From CAZNHL01 sp964572965 (lineage in GTDB: Bacteria > Bacteroidota > Bacteroidia > Cytophagales > UBA9547), in assembly GCA_964572965.1 (NCBI GenBank), contig CAZNHL010000068.1:1-22332 (forward strand): DNA of 22,332 bases, read 5' to 3'. Positions 20,721 to 22,332 of this stretch are shown here, piece after piece (position 1 is the stretch's first letter; every line of letters begins with the position of its first letter). A program made the position numbers and the translations under genes. Below the pieces are notes generated by a model that saw only the letters and a list, made by a program, of their open reading frames with translations, made no database searches and was not told the DNA's origin.

Positions 20721-21914
20721 ATGAAAAAAATCATTGTTCTGGTGGCTGGTATTATTGCTGCAGGGTTATTGTGTTCCGGTACCCAAAGGGTAGATAAAGC
20801 ACCTTCTCCTTACAGGGTGGTTGGTTATATTGCTGGATGGGACGAACTCCGGTTGGGTAATATGGATGCCTTTTCGATGACACATATTAACTATGCTTTT
20901 GCTAATTTGGTTGATGGGCGGGTAGTTTTTGAAGATGTGCAGAGAGATGCGTCAAATCTTGAAAAACTTAAAATATTGAGAGAAACAAATGAAGAATTAA
21001 AACTGATTGTTTCTGTAGGCGGATGGAGTTGGTCAGGAGGGTTTTCCGATGTTGCACTGACTGAAAAGTCACGAATAACGCTGGCAGAAAGTGTGTTAAA
21101 TTTTGTGCGGAAATATGAACTTGATGGCATTGATCTTGACTGGGAATACCCGGGTTTACCCGGTGCCGGCAATATTTTCAGGGCAGAGGATAAAGAAAAC
21201 TTAGAACCACCACAAACGGCAAAACTTTTATCCAGNNNNNNNNNNGAAAACTTTACTCTTATGCTGGCTGAAATCCGCAGACGGTTTGAAGCTGAAACCA
21301 AAAAGACCGGGAAGCATTATTTACTTACCATAGCAACCGGAGGGATGGATGAATATATTGACCATACAGAGCTGGGTAAGGCACAGGAATATCTTGACTT
21401 CATAAATATCATGAGTTATGATTTATATAATGGAGCGGACAGCGTAACCGGTCATCATTCTAATCTTTATTTCTCAAAAGCTCAGACAGGTAAAAAACTA
21501 TCTACAGATTGGGCTGTAGAGCTACATCATAAGCAGGGAGTTCCTTTCAATAAGCTTGTGGTTGGTGTACCTTTTTATGGCCGCAAATGGAATGGTGTTA
21601 AAGCAGGTAAGACTCATGGATTAAATCAGAAAGCAACAACTGGAGGCACGGGGATCAATTATAATGTTATTGCTGGCGAGTTGGTTAATAAAGCTGGCTA
21701 TAAGCGCTATTGGGACACTTTAGCACAGGTTCCTTATTTGTGGAATGAGAGTAAAAAGGAATTTATTTCTTATGAAGATGAAACATCTCTTAAAAATAAG
21801 TGCGCCTATGTAAAACAGAAAGGTTTGGGTGGAGTTATGTTTTGGGAATATTCGGCAGATGAAAGCGATCATACTTTACTGAACATAATAAATAAAGCTT
21901 TTTCAAAACAATAG
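20721..21914 (+). CDS. GH18 chitinase, interrupted by a sequence gap
   Basis: About 397 residues including four undetermined ones. An N-terminal hydrophobic segment (1-18) is a likely export signal; the cysteine at 18 is preceded by 'GLL', which does not fit a good lipobox. The glycosyl hydrolase 18 barrel shows 'RVVGYIAGWDE', 'THINYAFAN', 'LIVSVGGWSWS' and the catalytic 'DGIDLDWEYPG' with acid E142, then 'INIMSYDLYNG', 'VGVPFYGRKW' and the final strand 'GGVMFWEYSADE'. It cleaves beta-1,4 bonds in chitin or related glycans. It has neither a binding module nor a T9SS tail. Ten Ns (21236-21245) and the preceding codons interrupt the segment between 'FRAEDKEN' and 'ENFTLML', which in homologues is continuous, so this stretch may be misassembled. 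A terminator precedes it and another follows at 22083. Confidence 0.93.
   Translation: MKKIIVLVAGIIAAGLLCSGTQRVDKAPSPYRVVGYIAGWDELRLGNMDAFSMTHINYAFANLVDGRVVFEDVQRDASNLEKLKILRETNEELKLIVSVGGWSWSGGFSDVALTEKSRITLAESVLNFVRKYELDGIDLDWEYPGLPGAGNIFRAEDKENLEPPQTAKLLSXXXXENFTLMLAEIRRRFEAETKKTGKHYLLTIATGGMDEYIDHTELGKAQEYLDFINIMSYDLYNGADSVTGHHSNLYFSKAQTGKKLSTDWAVELHHKQGVPFNKLVVGVPFYGRKWNGVKAGKTHGLNQKATTGGTGINYNVIAGELVNKAGYKRYWDTLAQVPYLWNESKKEFISYEDETSLKNKCAYVKQKGLGGVMFWEYSADESDHTLLNIINKAFSKQ
21236..21245. other. assembly gap (ten Ns) inside the chitinase gene
   Basis: Ten N bases. GAAAACTT occurs on both sides (21195-21202 and 21246-21253), exactly 51 bases apart, and the reading frame is kept across the gap as given. 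Confidence 0.99.
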
Positions 21915-22082
21915 TATTATTGATGACTGGAATACCTTGTTTTAATAGTAACACAAAATCCGGTATTCGTTTGTTATGGGCTTTCCTTATAAAGCTGTAA
22001 GGTTTTAATCAATATGGATCTTTATGGTTTGAAACATCTTTTTAACCCAGAAAGATCTTACTAAGCGGATAGTCATAATAAT
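21915..22082. other. noncoding stretch after the chitinase
   Basis: No gene. An inverted repeat, GAATACC ... GGTATTC (around 21935 and 21960), with inner TTTT/AAAA pairing, and a small hairpin GCTTT-CCTTAT-AAAGC follow the stop. Neither has a convincing T-tract; they could slow or process the chitinase transcript. Confidence 0.4.
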
Positions 22083-22113
22083 AAAAAGCCTTGAGAATCT
22101 CTCAAGGCTTTTT
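22083..22113. terminator. bidirectional terminator between chitinase and receptor
   Basis: A 14-bp perfect stem (22083-22096 with 22100-22113; core GCCTTGAGA/TCTCAAGGC), three-base loop, A-tract on the left and T-tract on the right, so it serves both converging genes. Confidence 0.9.
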
Positions 22114-22139
22114 GTTTACCGGGAATAAAAAGGTGTCGA

Positions 22140-22332
22140 TTAGAAACCGTATCTCAATGTGACGCCATAAGTAGTAGGATCACCAAGTACACCTGCATAT
22201 AAACCTGCATTACCTGCGGCTGCCTGTAATTGTTCAAAGTAATTTGTATTAGCAAGATTTCTTCCCCAAACAAATAAGCTGAATGTTTCTGATCTGAATC
22301 CCGCTCTTGCATTTATCAGAGAGTAATCTCCA
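22140..22332 (-). CDS. TonB-dependent receptor, C-terminal fragment
   Basis: The minus-strand frame enters at the right edge of the window and ends in TAA at 22142-22140, giving 63 residues. It reads 'YSLINARAGFRSETFSLFVWGRNLANTNYF' (in two parts) and ends 'GDPTTYGVTLRYGF'. The alternating strands, the 'W.RNL.N..Y' motif, and a terminal aromatic residue (the outer-membrane insertion signal) are typical of the last strands of TonB-dependent beta-barrel receptors. Such proteins take up siderophores, B12 or glycans at the outer membrane. The plug and substrate-determining parts are outside the window, so the ligand is unknown. The frame was too short and open-ended to be found by start codon; it is supported by the motif and by the convergent terminator just after its stop. 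Confidence 0.85.
   Translation of the reverse strand, partial: GDYSLINARAGFRSETFSLFVWGRNLANTNYFEQLQAAAGNAGLYAGVLGDPTTYGVTLRYGF

Noticed and set aside
20721..20780. Lipoprotein signal in the chitinase
   Set aside because: The cysteine at residue 18 is preceded by G-L-L; leucine at -1 does not fit the usual lipobox.
1..22332. tRNA, rRNA, CRISPR arrays, IS elements, prophage genes
   Set aside because: Read for on both strands; no cloverleaf, regularly spaced repeats, transposase, integrase or terminal inverted repeats with target duplications were seen.

Overview
The window reads as chromosomal DNA of a Bacteroidota bacterium, probably of the Cytophagia/Sphingobacteriia/Chitinophagia side; I cannot name the genus. 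The grounds are: the gene order rplM-rpsI-rpsB-tsf; promoters of the Bacteroidota type (TTTG about 18-20 bases before TAnnTTTG) instead of -35/-10 boxes; several secreted proteins ending in type IX secretion (T9SS) C-terminal sorting domains; DUF4369/TlpA-type thioredoxin proteins; and a TonB-dependent receptor.

Bases 1-7860 (+ strand) are mostly core genes: the end of a DUF3108 protein, a secreted TlpA-like thioredoxin closely followed by an OmpR-type response regulator, a terminator, a short-loop sensor kinase abutting an RluA-type pseudouridine synthase, then the ribosomal block rplM-rpsI-rpsB, a terminator, tsf, a terminator, and hpt. The rplM promoter is unusually clear, carries two copies of a small palindrome, and rplM itself appears to start with TTG.

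Bases 7880-16670 (- strand) form an accessory surface/secretion cluster. It holds a chitin-binding-module-like protein with three copies of a 72-residue repeat, an 833-residue PKD/Ig-like protein, two diverged tandem paralogues with YD-like repeats, and a TPR plus leucine-rich-repeat protein. The first four carry T9SS tails. The spaces between these genes are long and rich in inverted repeats. The best is a ~114-base element (11814-11927) that folds into two hairpins and a three-way junction with no unpaired junction base, just upstream of the 833-residue gene. It is the best candidate here for an undescribed RNA element. The leader of the LRR gene contains two mutually exclusive pairings.

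Bases 16887-18625 (- strand) are an Rrf2-family regulator translationally coupled (TAATG) to an aminopeptidase P. Bases 18735-20700 (+) are two nucleotide-sugar genes, a UDP-GlcNAc 4-epimerase and a glucose-1-phosphate thymidylyltransferase, read from a promoter so close to the start codon that the mRNA is probably nearly leaderless. Bases 20721-21914 (+) encode a GH18 chitinase interrupted by ten Ns. A bidirectional terminator then separates it from the C-terminus of a TonB-dependent receptor (- strand, running off the window).

Functionally, the chitinase and the chitin-binding-like secreted protein could both serve chitin or related glycan use, but they are 11 kb apart and their link is inference. 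No tRNA, rRNA, CRISPR array, IS element or prophage gene was seen.
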